From contig NZ_JACWFE010000013.1 in NCBI RefSeq assembly GCF_019749375.1, forward strand, positions 186,001-250,000: a stretch of DNA of 64,000 bases, read 5' to 3'. This stretch comes from Bacillus sp. S/N-304-OC-R1 (GTDB lineage: Bacteria; Bacillota; Bacilli; Bacillales; Cytobacillaceae). The position numbers and the translations under genes were made by a program. Below, one piece after another: positions 7,956 through 17,105 of the stretch. Numbering within the stretch: position 1 is the first letter of the stretch; the number at the start of each line of letters is the position of its first letter. The notes under the pieces were generated by a model. The model had not been told where the DNA came from. It searched no databases and saw only the letters and a list, made by a program, of their open reading frames with translations.

Positions 7956-9230
7956 ATGGTGGCCAATAATGGTACTGATACAAATAAAGAAGACAAGCTT
8001 GACGTGTTAAAGTCAACGCAAACAGTTATTCATAAGGCTTTGGAAAAGCTAGGTTATTCTGATGAGGTGTTTGAACTATTAAAAGAGCCTCTTCGAATGA
8101 TGACAGTTAAAATCCCTGTCCGGATGGATGATGGTACAGTGAAAGTCTTTACTGGCTACCGTGCACAGCATAATGATGCAGTGGGACCTACTAAAGGTGG
8201 AATTCGTTTCCATCCAGGTGTTACTGAAAAAGAAGTTAAAGCTTTATCTATTTGGATGAGCTTAAAGTGTGGTATTGTGGATCTTCCTTATGGCGGTGGT
8301 AAGGGTGGAATTATTTGTGACCCGCGTAATATGTCTTTCCGTGAATTAGAAGCACTGAGCCGTGGATATGTACGTGCTATCAGCCAAATTGTTGGACCAA
8401 CTAAAGATATTCCAGCTCCAGACGTGTTTACAAACTCTCAAATCATGGCTTGGATGATGGATGAATATAGCAGAATTGATGAATTTAACTCACCAGGGTT
8501 TATTACTGGTAAACCATTAGTATTGGGCGGTTCTCATGGACGTGAAACAGCTACAGCTAAAGGTGTAACGATCTGTATTAGAGAAGCTGCGAAGAAGCGC
8601 GGCATCGAACTAGAAGGAGCTCGTGTTGTTGTACAAGGTTTCGGTAACGCAGGAAGCTTCTTATCTAAATTCCTTCATGATGCAGGTGCTAAAGTGATTG
8701 GTATCTCTGATGCATACGGTGCGCTTCATGATCCTAATGGACTTGATATTGATTATTTATTAGATCGTCGTGATAGCTTTGGTACTGTAACAAACCTATT
8801 CAATGATACAATCACAAACAAAGAGCTTTTAGAGCTTGATTGTGATATTCTTGTTCCTGCTGCAATTGAGAACCAAATTACAGATGAAAACGCTCATAAC
8901 ATTAAAGCGAAGATTGTTGTTGAGGCTGCAAACGGACCAACTACATTAGAAGCTACTCAAATCTTAACTGAGCGCGGAATTCTTCTTGTTCCAGATGTTT
9001 TGGCATCTGCAGGCGGTGTAACAGTTTCTTATTTTGAATGGGTACAAAACAATCAAGGTTACTACTGGTCTGAAGAAGAAATTGAAGAAAAGCTTGAAAA
9101 GATTTTAGTACAATCCTTCAATAATATTTATGAAACTGCTCAATCTCGCCGTGTAGATATGCGTCTTGCCGCTTATATGGTCGGTGTTCGCAAAATGGCA
9201 GAAGCTTCAAGATTCCGCGGTTGGGTATAA
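7956..9230 (+). CDS. gudB: NAD-specific glutamate dehydrogenase GudB
   Basis: Hexameric catabolic glutamate dehydrogenase of 424 residues, converting glutamate to 2-oxoglutarate and ammonia. The catalytic lysine lies in PYGGGKGGI (K116). The N-terminal dimerisation domain is followed by a Rossmann domain with GFGNAGS. AGGAGG seven bases before ATG 7956 fixes the start. The segment TEKEVKALSIWMS has no three-residue direct duplication, so this is the active form rather than the cryptic gudB of laboratory B. subtilis 168. It has its own promoter and terminator. RocG is the alternative name, but the ypdA neighbour favours gudB. Confidence 0.95.
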   Translation: MVANNGTDTNKEDKLDVLKSTQTVIHKALEKLGYSDEVFELLKEPLRMMTVKIPVRMDDGTVKVFTGYRAQHNDAVGPTKGGIRFHPGVTEKEVKALSIWMSLKCGIVDLPYGGGKGGIICDPRNMSFRELEALSRGYVRAISQIVGPTKDIPAPDVFTNSQIMAWMMDEYSRIDEFNSPGFITGKPLVLGGSHGRETATAKGVTICIREAAKKRGIELEGARVVVQGFGNAGSFLSKFLHDAGAKVIGISDAYGALHDPNGLDIDYLLDRRDSFGTVTNLFNDTITNKELLELDCDILVPAAIENQITDENAHNIKAKIVVEAANGPTTLEATQILTERGILLVPDVLASAGGVTVSYFEWVQNNQGYYWSEEEIEEKLEKILVQSFNNIYETAQSRRVDMRLAAYMVGVRKMAEASRFRGWV

Positions 9231-9253
9231 GCTAGAGTATTTGAATCTTAATG

Positions 9254-9289
9254 AAAAATCTCCTATCATATTTGATGGGAGATTTTTTT
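9254..9289 (+). terminator. Terminator of gudB
   Basis: AATCTCCtATCA/TGATgGGAGATT stem with a seven-T tail. Confidence 0.85.
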
Positions 9290-9335
9290 GATGCGTTAAT
9301 TTTTCTGTTTTAACCATAGAAGGGAGTACGACAAA

Positions 9336-10295
9336 ATGAAAAACGAAGAAGTCATCATTGTTGGAGGAGGACCATGTGGATTAGCGGCTGCAATTTCCCT
9401 TCAAGAAATTGGAATAATGCCGCTCATAATTGAAAAGGGAAACATTGTAAATGCAATTTTCCATTATCCGACACACCAAACTTTTTTCAGCACAAGTGAA
9501 AAATTGGAAATCGGGGGTGTGCCATTTATAACAGTTGACTACAAGCCGAGAAGAAATGAAGCATTATCCTACTATCGGGAAGTTGTTAAAAGGAAAAATC
9601 TAAGAATAAATGCTTATGAGAAAGTAATCAATGTCAGCAAACAAAGCAAGGAATTCATTGTTACGACGGATCAAGCCGAATATAAAGCAGCCTATGTCAT
9701 TATTGCGACCGGTTATTATGATCATCCTAATTATATGAATGTGCCTGGAGAAAATCTGCCAAAGGTTTTTCATTATTTTAAAGAAGCTCATCCGTATTTT
9801 GATAAGGATGTTGTTGTAGTTGGCGGGAAAAATTCAAGTGTCGATGCTGCCATTGAACTAGTTAAAGCCGGTGCGAGAGTAACAGTCATTTACAGGGGGA
9901 GCGAATATTCTCCAAGTATTAAGCCGTGGATATTGCCGGAATTTGATTCTCTTGTTCGAAACGGTGTGATCAAAATGGAGTTTAATGCACATATTCAAGA
10001 AATTCAGGAAGATACAGTGATTTATACGGTTGGAGAAGAGCGTTATGAAATAAAAAATGATTTTGTTTTTGCAATGACTGGTTATCATCCTGATCATAGC
10101 TTTCTTCAGAAGATGGGTGTGGCAATTGACGCTGAATCAGGCAGGCCCATTATTAATAGTGAAACAATGGAAACGAATGTGGAAGGTATTTTCATTGCAG
10201 GCGTGATTGCTGCAGGAAATAATGCTAATGAGATTTTTATTGAAAACGGCCGTTTCCATGGAGACTTAATTGCTAAAGCAATTTCAGAAAAATAA
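9336..10295 (+). CDS. ypdA: YpdA family bacillithiol-disulfide reductase
   Basis: FAD/NADPH pyridine nucleotide-disulfide oxidoreductase-like protein of 319 residues. It shows the FAD motif IIVGGGPCGLAAA at the N-terminus, a second Rossmann motif VVVVGGKNSSVDAA (about 165-178) for NADPH, and a late GIFIAGVIAAG FAD contact. YpdA (Bdr) reduces bacillithiol disulfide in Firmicutes. The Cys in the first motif (GPCG) is the conserved single active-site cysteine of this family. Bacillithiol synthesis genes bshA and bshB1 are also in this window. Start ATG 9336 follows AGAAGGGAG. Confidence 0.9.
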   Translation: MKNEEVIIVGGGPCGLAAAISLQEIGIMPLIIEKGNIVNAIFHYPTHQTFFSTSEKLEIGGVPFITVDYKPRRNEALSYYREVVKRKNLRINAYEKVINVSKQSKEFIVTTDQAEYKAAYVIIATGYYDHPNYMNVPGENLPKVFHYFKEAHPYFDKDVVVVGGKNSSVDAAIELVKAGARVTVIYRGSEYSPSIKPWILPEFDSLVRNGVIKMEFNAHIQEIQEDTVIYTVGEERYEIKNDFVFAMTGYHPDHSFLQKMGVAIDAESGRPIINSETMETNVEGIFIAGVIAAGNNANEIFIENGRFHGDLIAKAISEK

Positions 10296-10301
10296 TCAAA
10301 C

Positions 10302-10333
10302 GAAAAGAAATCGGCAAATACCGATTTCTTTTC
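10302..10333. terminator. Bidirectional terminator between ypdA and ansA
   Basis: GAAAAGAAATCGG/CCGATTTCTTTTC, a 13-base perfect stem shared by converging genes. Confidence 0.85.
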
Positions 10334-10335
10334 CA

Positions 10336-11313
10336 TTAAATCTTAAATATTTCCTCAATTTCGGTACGATTATTTGTCGTTTCTAGACCAACAAGCAATT
10401 TAATTCGGGCTTTTTGTCCATTGAGCCCATTTGAAAAAATGACTCCCAATTCCTTTAAATGCTTCCCTCCGCCTTCATAGCCATAGACATCCTGGGCAAT
10501 TCCATTAAAACATCTGGACACAATTACTACAGCAATATTTTTTTCAATTAATGCTTTAATTCCTTCTACTGTGCCAGGCGGTAAATTCCCTTGTCCTAAA
10601 GCTTCAATGACAACACCATGATATTCAAGATCACGGATCGCCAATAGAAGGGTTGAATCCATACCTGCATGAGCTTTAATTAATGCTACACGAACTGAAA
10701 CATTTTGAATGTTGTAATGTTCATAGTTTGTTGGGAGATGATGGAAAAATACACCTCGTTTCGTAACAATTCCAATAGGACCATATTGAGGGCTTTGGAA
10801 AGTGGATACATTGCTAGTATGAGTTTTTGTAACATTTTCCGCTGTATGAATTTCATCATTTAAGACAACAAGCACACCTTTATTTTTTGCTTCTTCACAG
10901 GAAGCTACATTAATAGATGAGATTAAATTATATAGTCCATCCGAGCCAATTTCATTGCTAGATCGCATTGCACCAGTTACCACTATTGGCAGCTCGGTCT
11001 GTACTGTTAATTGTAAGAAATATGCTGTTTCCTCCAATGTATCTGTTCCATGTGTGATAACAACACCAGAGATTTCACCTTTATCTACATAGCTATTAAT
11101 AATTTCCTTTAGCTTTAGCATTTCAACAGGCGTAATGTGAGGTGAAGGCAGATTGAATGGCTCCTCAATAATAATATCTGCCATAGAAAGCAATTCGAGA
11201 GTTTTTTCAGTCATCGGATTGCGTTCGGAAGGCTTAACTGCACCTGTTGATGTATCTTCGCTCATTGAAATTGTTCCGCCTGTATGAATAACAAGTATTT
11301 TTTTCTTTTGCAT
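10336..11313 (-). CDS. ansA: Type I-like L-asparaginase
   Basis: Hydrolyses asparagine to aspartate and ammonia. About 325 residues with the two active-site blocks HTGGTIS (Thr near residue 14) and THGTDTLEET (Thr/Asp pair near residue 88). No signal peptide, so a cytoplasmic enzyme. The ATG at 11313 follows GTTGGAGGAG; upstream in-frame codons lack a ribosome site. It runs against its neighbours and is divergent from prsW. It is not adjacent to an ansB aspartase or an AnsR-type regulator here, unlike the B. subtilis ansAB operon, so the symbol is by family rather than locus. Confidence 0.85.
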   Translation of the reverse strand: MQKKKILVIHTGGTISMSEDTSTGAVKPSERNPMTEKTLELLSMADIIIEEPFNLPSPHITPVEMLKLKEIINSYVDKGEISGVVITHGTDTLEETAYFLQLTVQTELPIVVTGAMRSSNEIGSDGLYNLISSINVASCEEAKNKGVLVVLNDEIHTAENVTKTHTSNVSTFQSPQYGPIGIVTKRGVFFHHLPTNYEHYNIQNVSVRVALIKAHAGMDSTLLLAIRDLEYHGVVIEALGQGNLPPGTVEGIKALIEKNIAVVIVSRCFNGIAQDVYGYEGGGKHLKELGVIFSNGLNGQKARIKLLVGLETTNNRTEIEEIFKI

Positions 11314-11399
11314 AAAAAACTCCTCCAACTTGCTATAATTTAAAGTAAAAATAGTGTAGAAAGTGTATATTAGAATCAAAGTTTACTATTTTAGAAGAT

Positions 11400-11418
11400 T
11401 TGGATATTTTTTATCCAA
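11400..11418. promoter_or_regulatory. Inverted repeat in the ansA-prsW divergent region
   Basis: TTGGATA, five T, TATCCAA: a perfect 7+7 inverted repeat. Could be an operator; no regulator is identified. Confidence 0.3.
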
Positions 11419-11512
11419 TATTTGAAAATGCATTTTCTTTCGTCAAACATCGTGTTACGATTAATGTGTATTAATTGTACAACATTTACTTGTTTTATTG
11501 CGAATTCAGTTT

Positions 11513-11530
11513 GCAATTGGGGAATTGCAC
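11513..11530. promoter_or_regulatory. Inverted repeat upstream of prsW
   Basis: TGCAATT GGGG AATTGCA, a perfect 7+7 inverted repeat 30 bases before the prsW start codon. It could be an operator or an mRNA hairpin just ahead of the ribosome site. Confidence 0.35.
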
Positions 11531-11560
11531 CAAATTAATTTAGAGAAATGAGGACAGTAC

Positions 11561-12232
11561 ATGCTTGGTATCTTATCTGCGGGTATTGCCCCTGGTTTAG
11601 CGTTATTAAGTTATTTTTATTTGAAAGATCAATATGATTCAGAACCGGTCTTTACAGTATTCAAGACCTTTTTATTTGGTGCGATTCTTGTTTTCCCAAT
11701 CGCGTTTATTCAATATGTTCTTGAAACAGAGTACAACATAAAGTCTAGCTTTATTAATGCATTTCTAGCATCAGGTATGCTTGAAGAATTTTTTAAATGG
11801 TTTATTCTTTTTTATGCTGTCTATCAGCATGTTGACTTTAATGAACCGTATGATGGAATTGTTTATGGTGCATCAGTCTCATTAGGGTTTGCATCGCTAG
11901 AAAATATTTTCTACCTTATAACCTATGGATTAGAGCATGCAATTGGCCGGGCACTTTTGCCTGTTTCAAGCCATGCTTTGTTTGGGGTTATTATGGGCTA
12001 TTATATAGGAAAAGGGAAATTTTCGGCAACCTCGAAGGGAAAATGGCTTATCTTGTCATTGCTTATCCCAGTCTTGCTGCATGGGACATATGACTTCATT
12101 CTAATGACCCAAGAGAACTGGATGCTTATTATGTTCCCGTTTATGATCTTTCTTTGGTGGCTAGGATTGAGAAAGGTAAAGAAAGCCCGTGAATTGAGTA
12201 CAAAACATTTTGAAAATCAGCTAAATTTTTAA
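11561..12232 (+). CDS. prsW: Intramembrane protease PrsW
   Basis: Glutamic-type membrane protease that makes the first (site-1) cut in anti-sigma factor RsiW, activating SigW under envelope stress in B. subtilis. About 223 residues with roughly seven hydrophobic segments. Family motifs are visible: EEFFKW (about 73-78), FASLENIFY (about 110-118) and [13 protein letters not shown] with the conserved His. Start ATG 11561 follows AATGAGGAC. Convergent terminators isolate it, so it is probably a single-gene unit next to sleB as in B. subtilis. Confidence 0.9.
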   Translation: MLGILSAGIAPGLALLSYFYLKDQYDSEPVFTVFKTFLFGAILVFPIAFIQYVLETEYNIKSSFINAFLASGMLEEFFKWFILFYAVYQHVDFNEPYDGIVYGASVSLGFASLENIFYLITYGLEHAIGRALLPVSSHALFGVIMGYYIGKGKFSATSKGKWLILSLLIPVLLHGTYDFILMTQENWMLIMFPFMIFLWWLGLRKVKKARELSTKHFENQLNF

Positions 12233-12271
12233 AAAGAACTCTTCATTTTGTAAATGAGGAGTTTTTTTTTT
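12230..12271 (+). terminator. Terminator of prsW
   Basis: AACTCttCATTT/AAATGaGGAGTT stem and a nine-T tail, starting at the prsW stop. Confidence 0.85.
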
Positions 12272-12355
12272 ATTGAAAATGAGTTTGTATAAAAAACCAT
12301 CTACTACAAAATATAGAGATAATGTTATAAAGATTTACTTTGGAGGTTACTATCC

Positions 12356-13195
12356 GTGAAAAAGAACATGTTGTTTACTAAAGTAATTCTTATTATCTCA
12401 CTATGTATGCTGATTGTTCCAATGAGTGGGAACGAACAAAAGGCGACAGCTTTTACAAGTCAAGTCATCCAGCAAGGTGCAGTTGGTGATGATGTAATCG
12501 AACTTCAATCAAGACTGCAATACCTAGGATTTTATAATGGAAAGATTGATGGCGTCTTTGGCTGGGGAACATACTGGGCTTTAAGGAATTTTCAATATGA
12601 ATTTGGGTTAAAGATTGACGGGATGGCAGGAGCTGAAACGAAAAATAAGCTCGTTAAGGCATCCAAATACAATCAGCAGTTTGTAAAGGAGCAAATGGCA
12701 AAGGGAAATAAGTTTACTCATTACGGCGGAATGAGTCTGGAATCACAAAAGAAGCCAGCGAACAAGGCTCCTGCTCCTGCTGCTCCTACTAAAAAACCGG
12801 CAGCACAAAAGCCAACATCTGCAAATATGCCTAACGGTTTTTCTCAAAACGACATTCAATTAATGGCGAATGCAGTTTATGGTGAATCAAGGGGAGAGCC
12901 ATATACAGGACAAGTTGCGGTGGCAGCGGTTATTTTGAACAGATTAAATAGTGCAACATTTCCTAATACGATATCAGGAGTTATTTTTGAACCAGGTGCA
13001 TTTACAGCAGTAGCAGATGGACAAATTTGGCTTACTCCTAATGAAAGAGCGAAAGAGGCAGTAATTGATGCAATAAATGGTTGGGATCCTACAGGGAATG
13101 CTCTTTACTATTTTAATCCTGACACAGCTACAAGTGCTTGGATATGGTCACGTCCACAAATTAAACGCATAGGAAAACATATTTTTTGCAAATAG
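12356..13195 (+). CDS. sleB: Spore cortex-lytic enzyme SleB
   Basis: Germination-specific lytic transglycosylase that degrades muramic-delta-lactam cortex peptidoglycan. 279 residues: signal peptide (1-31), peptidoglycan-binding domain (about 42-100, GDDVIELQSRLQYLGFY), Ala/Pro/Lys linker (133-156) and hydrolase_2 catalytic domain (165-279) with the catalytic Glu in VYGESRGEP. GTG start 12356 preceded by TGGAGG. Upstream, TGAAAA (12274), 18 bases and CATCTAC loosely resemble a forespore SigG promoter, which is the expected control. Co-transcribed with ypeB 14 bases downstream. Confidence 0.94.
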   Translation: MKKNMLFTKVILIISLCMLIVPMSGNEQKATAFTSQVIQQGAVGDDVIELQSRLQYLGFYNGKIDGVFGWGTYWALRNFQYEFGLKIDGMAGAETKNKLVKASKYNQQFVKEQMAKGNKFTHYGGMSLESQKKPANKAPAPAAPTKKPAAQKPTSANMPNGFSQNDIQLMANAVYGESRGEPYTGQVAVAAVILNRLNSATFPNTISGVIFEPGAFTAVADGQIWLTPNERAKEAVIDAINGWDPTGNALYYFNPDTATSAWIWSRPQIKRIGKHIFCK

Positions 13196-13209
13196 AGAGG
13201 TGAAGAAGT

Positions 13210-14559
13210 TTGCTTAGAGGAATATTAATCGGAGTACTAACATTAGGTGTCGCAGGAACGGCTTTCTGGGGCTATCAGGAACATAGGGAAAAAAATGCAA
13301 TCCTAATTAATGCAGAAAATAGCTATCAGCGCGCGTTTCATACTCTAACTTATAAAATTGATCTTCTCCATGATAAAATCGGAACAACATTAGCAATGAA
13401 TTCCCGTAAATCATTATCACCGGCTTTGGCTGATGTTTGGAGGCTTACATCAGAGGCACATTCTAACGTTGGACAGCTGCCTCTTACCCTGCTCCCATTT
13501 AATAAAACAGAGGAGTTTCTAGCAAATATCGGTGATTTTAGCTATCGTACAGCTGTTAGGGATCTTGATAAAGAACCGTTAACTGATAAAGAGTATGAGA
13601 ACTTAAAAAAATTATATTCCCATTCTGAAGAAATTCAGCAGGAGCTGCGCAAGGTACAGCATTTAGTGCTGAAAAATAACCTCCGCTGGATGGATGTTGA
13701 AATGGCACTGGCTTCGGGTAAAGAAACGGCAGATAATACGATCATTGACGGCTTCAAGACTGTGGAAAAAACAGTTGAAGGATACGGAGAAACCGATCTT
13801 GGTCCGACGAATGTCAGCCTCCAAAGACAGGAAAACAACTTTAAACACTTAAAAGGCAGGCAAATTTCAGAGGATGAGGCTGTGAAAATTGCCAGTAAAT
13901 ATTCTGGTCTAAAAAATAATTTATCCGTGAATGTGACGGAAAATGGCAAAGGATCGGATTATGGGTTTTATAGCGTAGCGCTTCTTGACCAAAAAACAAA
14001 ACAAGAAGCCAGCATGGATATTACAAAAAGAGGCGGATATCCAATCTGGTTTATTCTATCTAGAGATATAAACAATCAAAAAATAAGTTTAAATGAAGCT
14101 AGTAATAGAGCAATAAATTTTCTCAATGAAAATGGATTTAAAGATCTTGATTTGTTTGAAAGTGCACAATACAACAATACAGGTGTATTCAATTTTGTAT
14201 CAACCCAAGATCATATAAGAATATATCCGGACTCAATACGGATAAAAATTGCACTAGATAATGGAGGAATCGTAGGTTTGTCAGCAACAAATTACTTACA
14301 GCATAATCACAAAAGAAACATACAAAAGCCTGCGATCTCACTCGAAGATGCACGTTCAAAAATTAATCCTCAATTAAAAGTAATGGAAGACCGGTTAGCA
14401 GTAATTGAAAATGATCTAAAAGAAGAAGTGCTTTGCTATGAGTTTCTTGGTACACTCGGAAATGATACGTATCGAATATTTATTAATGCAGATGATGGTC
14501 ATGAAGAGATGGTAGAAAAGTTAAAAAATGCAGAACCAATATATGATGAAGTTATTTAA
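13210..14559 (+). CDS. ypeB: Germination protein YpeB, SleB partner
   Basis: Spore inner-membrane protein required for SleB stability and incorporation. About 449 residues: an N-terminal transmembrane anchor (3-20), a long helical region, then three PepSY-like C-terminal repeats (for example ISEDEAVKIASKYS, ISLNEASNRAINFL, ISLEDARSKINPQL). TTG start with AGAGGTGAAG eight bases upstream, 14 bases after sleB, confirms a two-gene operon. A terminator follows directly. Confidence 0.93.
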   Translation: MLRGILIGVLTLGVAGTAFWGYQEHREKNAILINAENSYQRAFHTLTYKIDLLHDKIGTTLAMNSRKSLSPALADVWRLTSEAHSNVGQLPLTLLPFNKTEEFLANIGDFSYRTAVRDLDKEPLTDKEYENLKKLYSHSEEIQQELRKVQHLVLKNNLRWMDVEMALASGKETADNTIIDGFKTVEKTVEGYGETDLGPTNVSLQRQENNFKHLKGRQISEDEAVKIASKYSGLKNNLSVNVTENGKGSDYGFYSVALLDQKTKQEASMDITKRGGYPIWFILSRDINNQKISLNEASNRAINFLNENGFKDLDLFESAQYNNTGVFNFVSTQDHIRIYPDSIRIKIALDNGGIVGLSATNYLQHNHKRNIQKPAISLEDARSKINPQLKVMEDRLAVIENDLKEEVLCYEFLGTLGNDTYRIFINADDGHEEMVEKLKNAEPIYDEVI

Positions 14560-14590
14560 GGAAAAGCGATATTTGCTTTTCCTTATTTTT
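14558..14590 (+). terminator. Terminator of sleB-ypeB
   Basis: AAGGAAAAGC/GCTTTTCCTT perfect ten-base stem with an ATTTTTG tail. Confidence 0.85.
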
Positions 14591-14698
14591 GTAAGTTGAG
14601 ATGAATAAAGTGGATGTACAAACACATTTATACATGTCATAATTAAATGACAAGATTATCCTTTGGATTTGAAAACGGATAGAGAAAGTGTGGTCAGC

Positions 14699-15358
14699 AT
14701 GATAAAAATTGGTGATGTCCTTTTTTTAGAACCGAGGCATTCTGAAAATGTCGAAAAATATAAGTGCAGAGTTGTTGAAACGGCAGATAATTGTATTTAT
14801 ATTGATTATCCAATAAATATGAAAACAGAAAGAACAGTTTTTCTTATAGATGGCACTCAGTTAAAAGGGACTTTTGTCACTGGGGATGGAACTGTTTTTC
14901 TTTTTGAATGTGAAGTTCTCAGAAGGAGTATGGCTAATATTCCAATGATAATATTATCCTATCCAGGGGCAGATCAGCTTGTGAAAATTCAGCGTAGGCA
15001 ATTTGTTCGCATTGAGACAGCAGTAGATGTGGCTGTTCATCCAACAGGAGGGGAATTTGAACCATTTGTTACAGTAACAGATGATATTAGTGCTGGAGGA
15101 GCAGCGATTATTAATGACAAATCAAGACCTCTTACACAAAATATAGTTCTTCAAACTTGGTTTGTTTTGCCTATGCAAAATGGAGAAGCTTATTATTTAA
15201 AGCTAAATAGTAAAATTGTCAGAATAGTAGAGTTGAATGAGTGGAAATCCCTTATTTCTCTTCAATTTATCGATATTTCAGCTGCTGATAGACAATTACT
15301 GCTTCGATTTTGTTTTGATCGTCAATTAGCATATAAGAAAAGAGGTATAGAAGTATAA
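14699..15358 (+). CDS. motI: PilZ domain c-di-GMP receptor YpfA/MotI
   Basis: About 219 residues: N-terminal YcgR-like domain (1-95) and C-terminal PilZ domain. The c-di-GMP motif RRQFVR (RxxxR, about 101-106) and the second motif DISAGGAA (D-x-S-x-x-G) are both intact, so it should bind c-di-GMP. In B. subtilis this protein (YpfA/DgrA/MotI) brakes flagellar rotation by acting on MotA. Start ATG 14699 aligns with the family N-terminus (MIKIGDVL); an upstream in-frame start at 14663 adds non-homologous residues. The ribosome site is weak. Confidence 0.87.
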   Translation: MIKIGDVLFLEPRHSENVEKYKCRVVETADNCIYIDYPINMKTERTVFLIDGTQLKGTFVTGDGTVFLFECEVLRRSMANIPMIILSYPGADQLVKIQRRQFVRIETAVDVAVHPTGGEFEPFVTVTDDISAGGAAIINDKSRPLTQNIVLQTWFVLPMQNGEAYYLKLNSKIVRIVELNEWKSLISLQFIDISAADRQLLLRFCFDRQLAYKKRGIEV

Positions 15359-15428
15359 AATAGGAATAAATTTCATAAAAAGCTCGCATACTTTATCATA
15401 AATATTACTTAATGCGGGGACGAAGTAA

Positions 15429-15611
15429 ATGAAATCGATTGAAAGAATATTAATGAAAATCGTCATAATACAATTTTTATTTTTATTTATCACGCAAATA
15501 TTTTTTCATAAATTTGATATTTTTCCTGAATTAAAACAGCTTACACAATATGAAGGTGTAACGGATAATAACTTTACAGAATTCCTTGAAACCTTCAAGG
15601 AGCAAAAATAG
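15429..15611 (+). CDS. ypfB: Small membrane protein YpfB
   Basis: 60-residue protein with one N-terminal hydrophobic helix (residues 8-25) and an acidic tail ending FLETFKEQK. It matches the YpfB/DUF5359 family by size, sequence style and place between ypfA and cmk. GCGGGGACG upstream is a modest ribosome site. A strong terminator overlaps its stop codon. Function unknown. Confidence 0.78.
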   Translation: MKSIERILMKIVIIQFLFLFITQIFFHKFDIFPELKQLTQYEGVTDNNFTEFLETFKEQK

Positions 15612-15638
15612 CAGGCGCAGCCTGCTTTTTGTTTTTTT
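15610..15638 (+). terminator. Terminator of motI-ypfB
   Basis: GCAGGC GCA GCCTGC stem overlapping the ypfB stop, followed by a T-rich tail. Confidence 0.85.
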
Positions 15639-15754
15639 GTATAGAATTAAAAGAAGTAAAGAGGTCAACATACTTTAATACGGTTATTTAAGCAGGCATA
15701 TGATAAAATAAAATGGACAAGATCATAGAAATTGTAATGTTATCAGGAGGAACT

Positions 15755-16429
15755 ATGAATAAAAAGATTTCGATTGCAATCGATGGCCCTGCAGCAGCAG
15801 GAAAAAGCACGGTTGCCAAAATTGTTGCAGAAAAACTTTCATACATTTACATCGATACAGGTGCAATGTATAGAGCTTTAACATATAAAGCGATAAGAGA
15901 GAAAATAGACTTAGAAAATGAGTATGATTTAGTAAATATACTAAAAGAAACAAATATTGAATTATTCCCTGGAGAGGATGGTCAATTAATATATTTAGAT
16001 GGTCAAAATGTGTCATCCGAAATTAGATCAGCTGAAGTAACAAATTCTGTTTCCATTGCTGCAAAACATAAGCTTGTAAGAGAAGAAATGGTTGCCAGAC
16101 AAAAGAGCTTTGCCGATAATGGCGGTGTTGTTATGGATGGAAGGGATATTGGCACACATGTCCTGCCGAATGCAGAGGTTAAAATATTTTTATTAGCATC
16201 GGTTGATGAACGTGCAATTCGCAGACATACAGAAAATTTAAAAAAGGGTTATCCATCCGATTTAGAGAAATTAAAAGAGGAAATCTCTTTAAGAGATAAA
16301 TTAGATTCAGAACGTGAGGTTGCACCATTGAAAAAAGCAGATGATGCAATAGAAATTGATACAACCTCATTAAATATAGAACAGGTTGTAGAAAGAATCA
16401 TGGTGCTTGTGCATGAAAGGATCGGTTGA
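15755..16429 (+). CDS. cmk: Cytidylate kinase
   Basis: Phosphorylates CMP and dCMP to the diphosphates. 224 residues, the usual bacterial length. P-loop GPAAAGKST at residues 11-19, the nucleotide-binding segment [14 protein letters not shown], and [10 protein letters not shown] with the conserved Arg-Asp pair. AGGAGG six bases before ATG 15755 fixes the start. Its stop overlaps the plsC start, so the two genes are coupled, as in other Bacillus genomes where cmk precedes plsC and the S1-domain gene. Confidence 0.95.
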   Translation: MNKKISIAIDGPAAAGKSTVAKIVAEKLSYIYIDTGAMYRALTYKAIREKIDLENEYDLVNILKETNIELFPGEDGQLIYLDGQNVSSEIRSAEVTNSVSIAAKHKLVREEMVARQKSFADNGGVVMDGRDIGTHVLPNAEVKIFLLASVDERAIRRHTENLKKGYPSDLEKLKEEISLRDKLDSEREVAPLKKADDAIEIDTTSLNIEQVVERIMVLVHERIG

Positions 16430-17013
16430 AAGTGAATTTATATTCTTTTGCTAAAACAGTAGTTTATGGAGTTTTAAATCCAATATATCGTTTTGAAGTG
16501 ATTGGAACAGAACATTTTCCGAAAGAGGGCGGTGTGCTTCTTTGTACAAATCATATACATAATTTTGATCCGCCGGTAGTAGGAATAAATGCACCTAGGC
16601 CAGTTCACTTCATGGCTAAAGAAGAATTATTTCGTGTCCCATTATTAGGAAAGATCGTTCCGCACTTAAATGCTTTCCCTGTAAAGAGAGGCATGAGTGA
16701 CAGGGAAGCTTTAAGAAAAGGCCTTGCTATTTTAAAGGAAGGCAAGGTGTTAGGGCTTTTCCCAGAAGGAACAAGAAGTAAAACAGGTGAGTTAGGGAAA
16801 GGCCTTGCTGGAGCTGGCTTCTTTGCTTTACGGACAGATGCTTCTATTGTTCCATGTGCCATTATCGGTCCTTATAAGGCTTTTAAAAGATTAAAAGTCG
16901 TATATGGAAAGCCGATAGATTTGACTCCGCTGCGAGAAAGGAAAGCTTCAGCTGAGGAGACAACTGAATTAATTATGGGTGAAATTCGCAAACTGATAAA
17001 TGAGAATAGTTAA
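16426..17013 (+). CDS. plsC: 1-acyl-sn-glycerol-3-phosphate acyltransferase
   Basis: Makes phosphatidic acid from lysophosphatidic acid at the membrane. About 195 residues. Acyltransferase block I is NHIHNFD (HX4D, about 43-48), and block III is [12 protein letters not shown] at 16426 overlaps the cmk stop (TTGA) and is preceded by AAAGGA; a GTG two codons later (16432) is the alternative start. Second gene of the cmk-plsC pair. Confidence 0.92.
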   Translation: MKVNLYSFAKTVVYGVLNPIYRFEVIGTEHFPKEGGVLLCTNHIHNFDPPVVGINAPRPVHFMAKEELFRVPLLGKIVPHLNAFPVKRGMSDREALRKGLAILKEGKVLGLFPEGTRSKTGELGKGLAGAGFFALRTDASIVPCAIIGPYKAFKRLKVVYGKPIDLTPLRERKASAEETTELIMGEIRKLINENS

Positions 17014-17105
17014 ACCTTCTTGCTTGACAAAAGAAGTGGTTTGTAAGAAGTTAGTAAAAAGGCGAATTTTATGCCCTTCCGCATTACTAATAAGGAGGAA
17101 TACAT

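Noticed and set aside
13635-13949. Minus-strand frame of 104 codons inside ypeB
   Set aside because: Shadow of ypeB, low-complexity Ser/Phe-rich, no start site.
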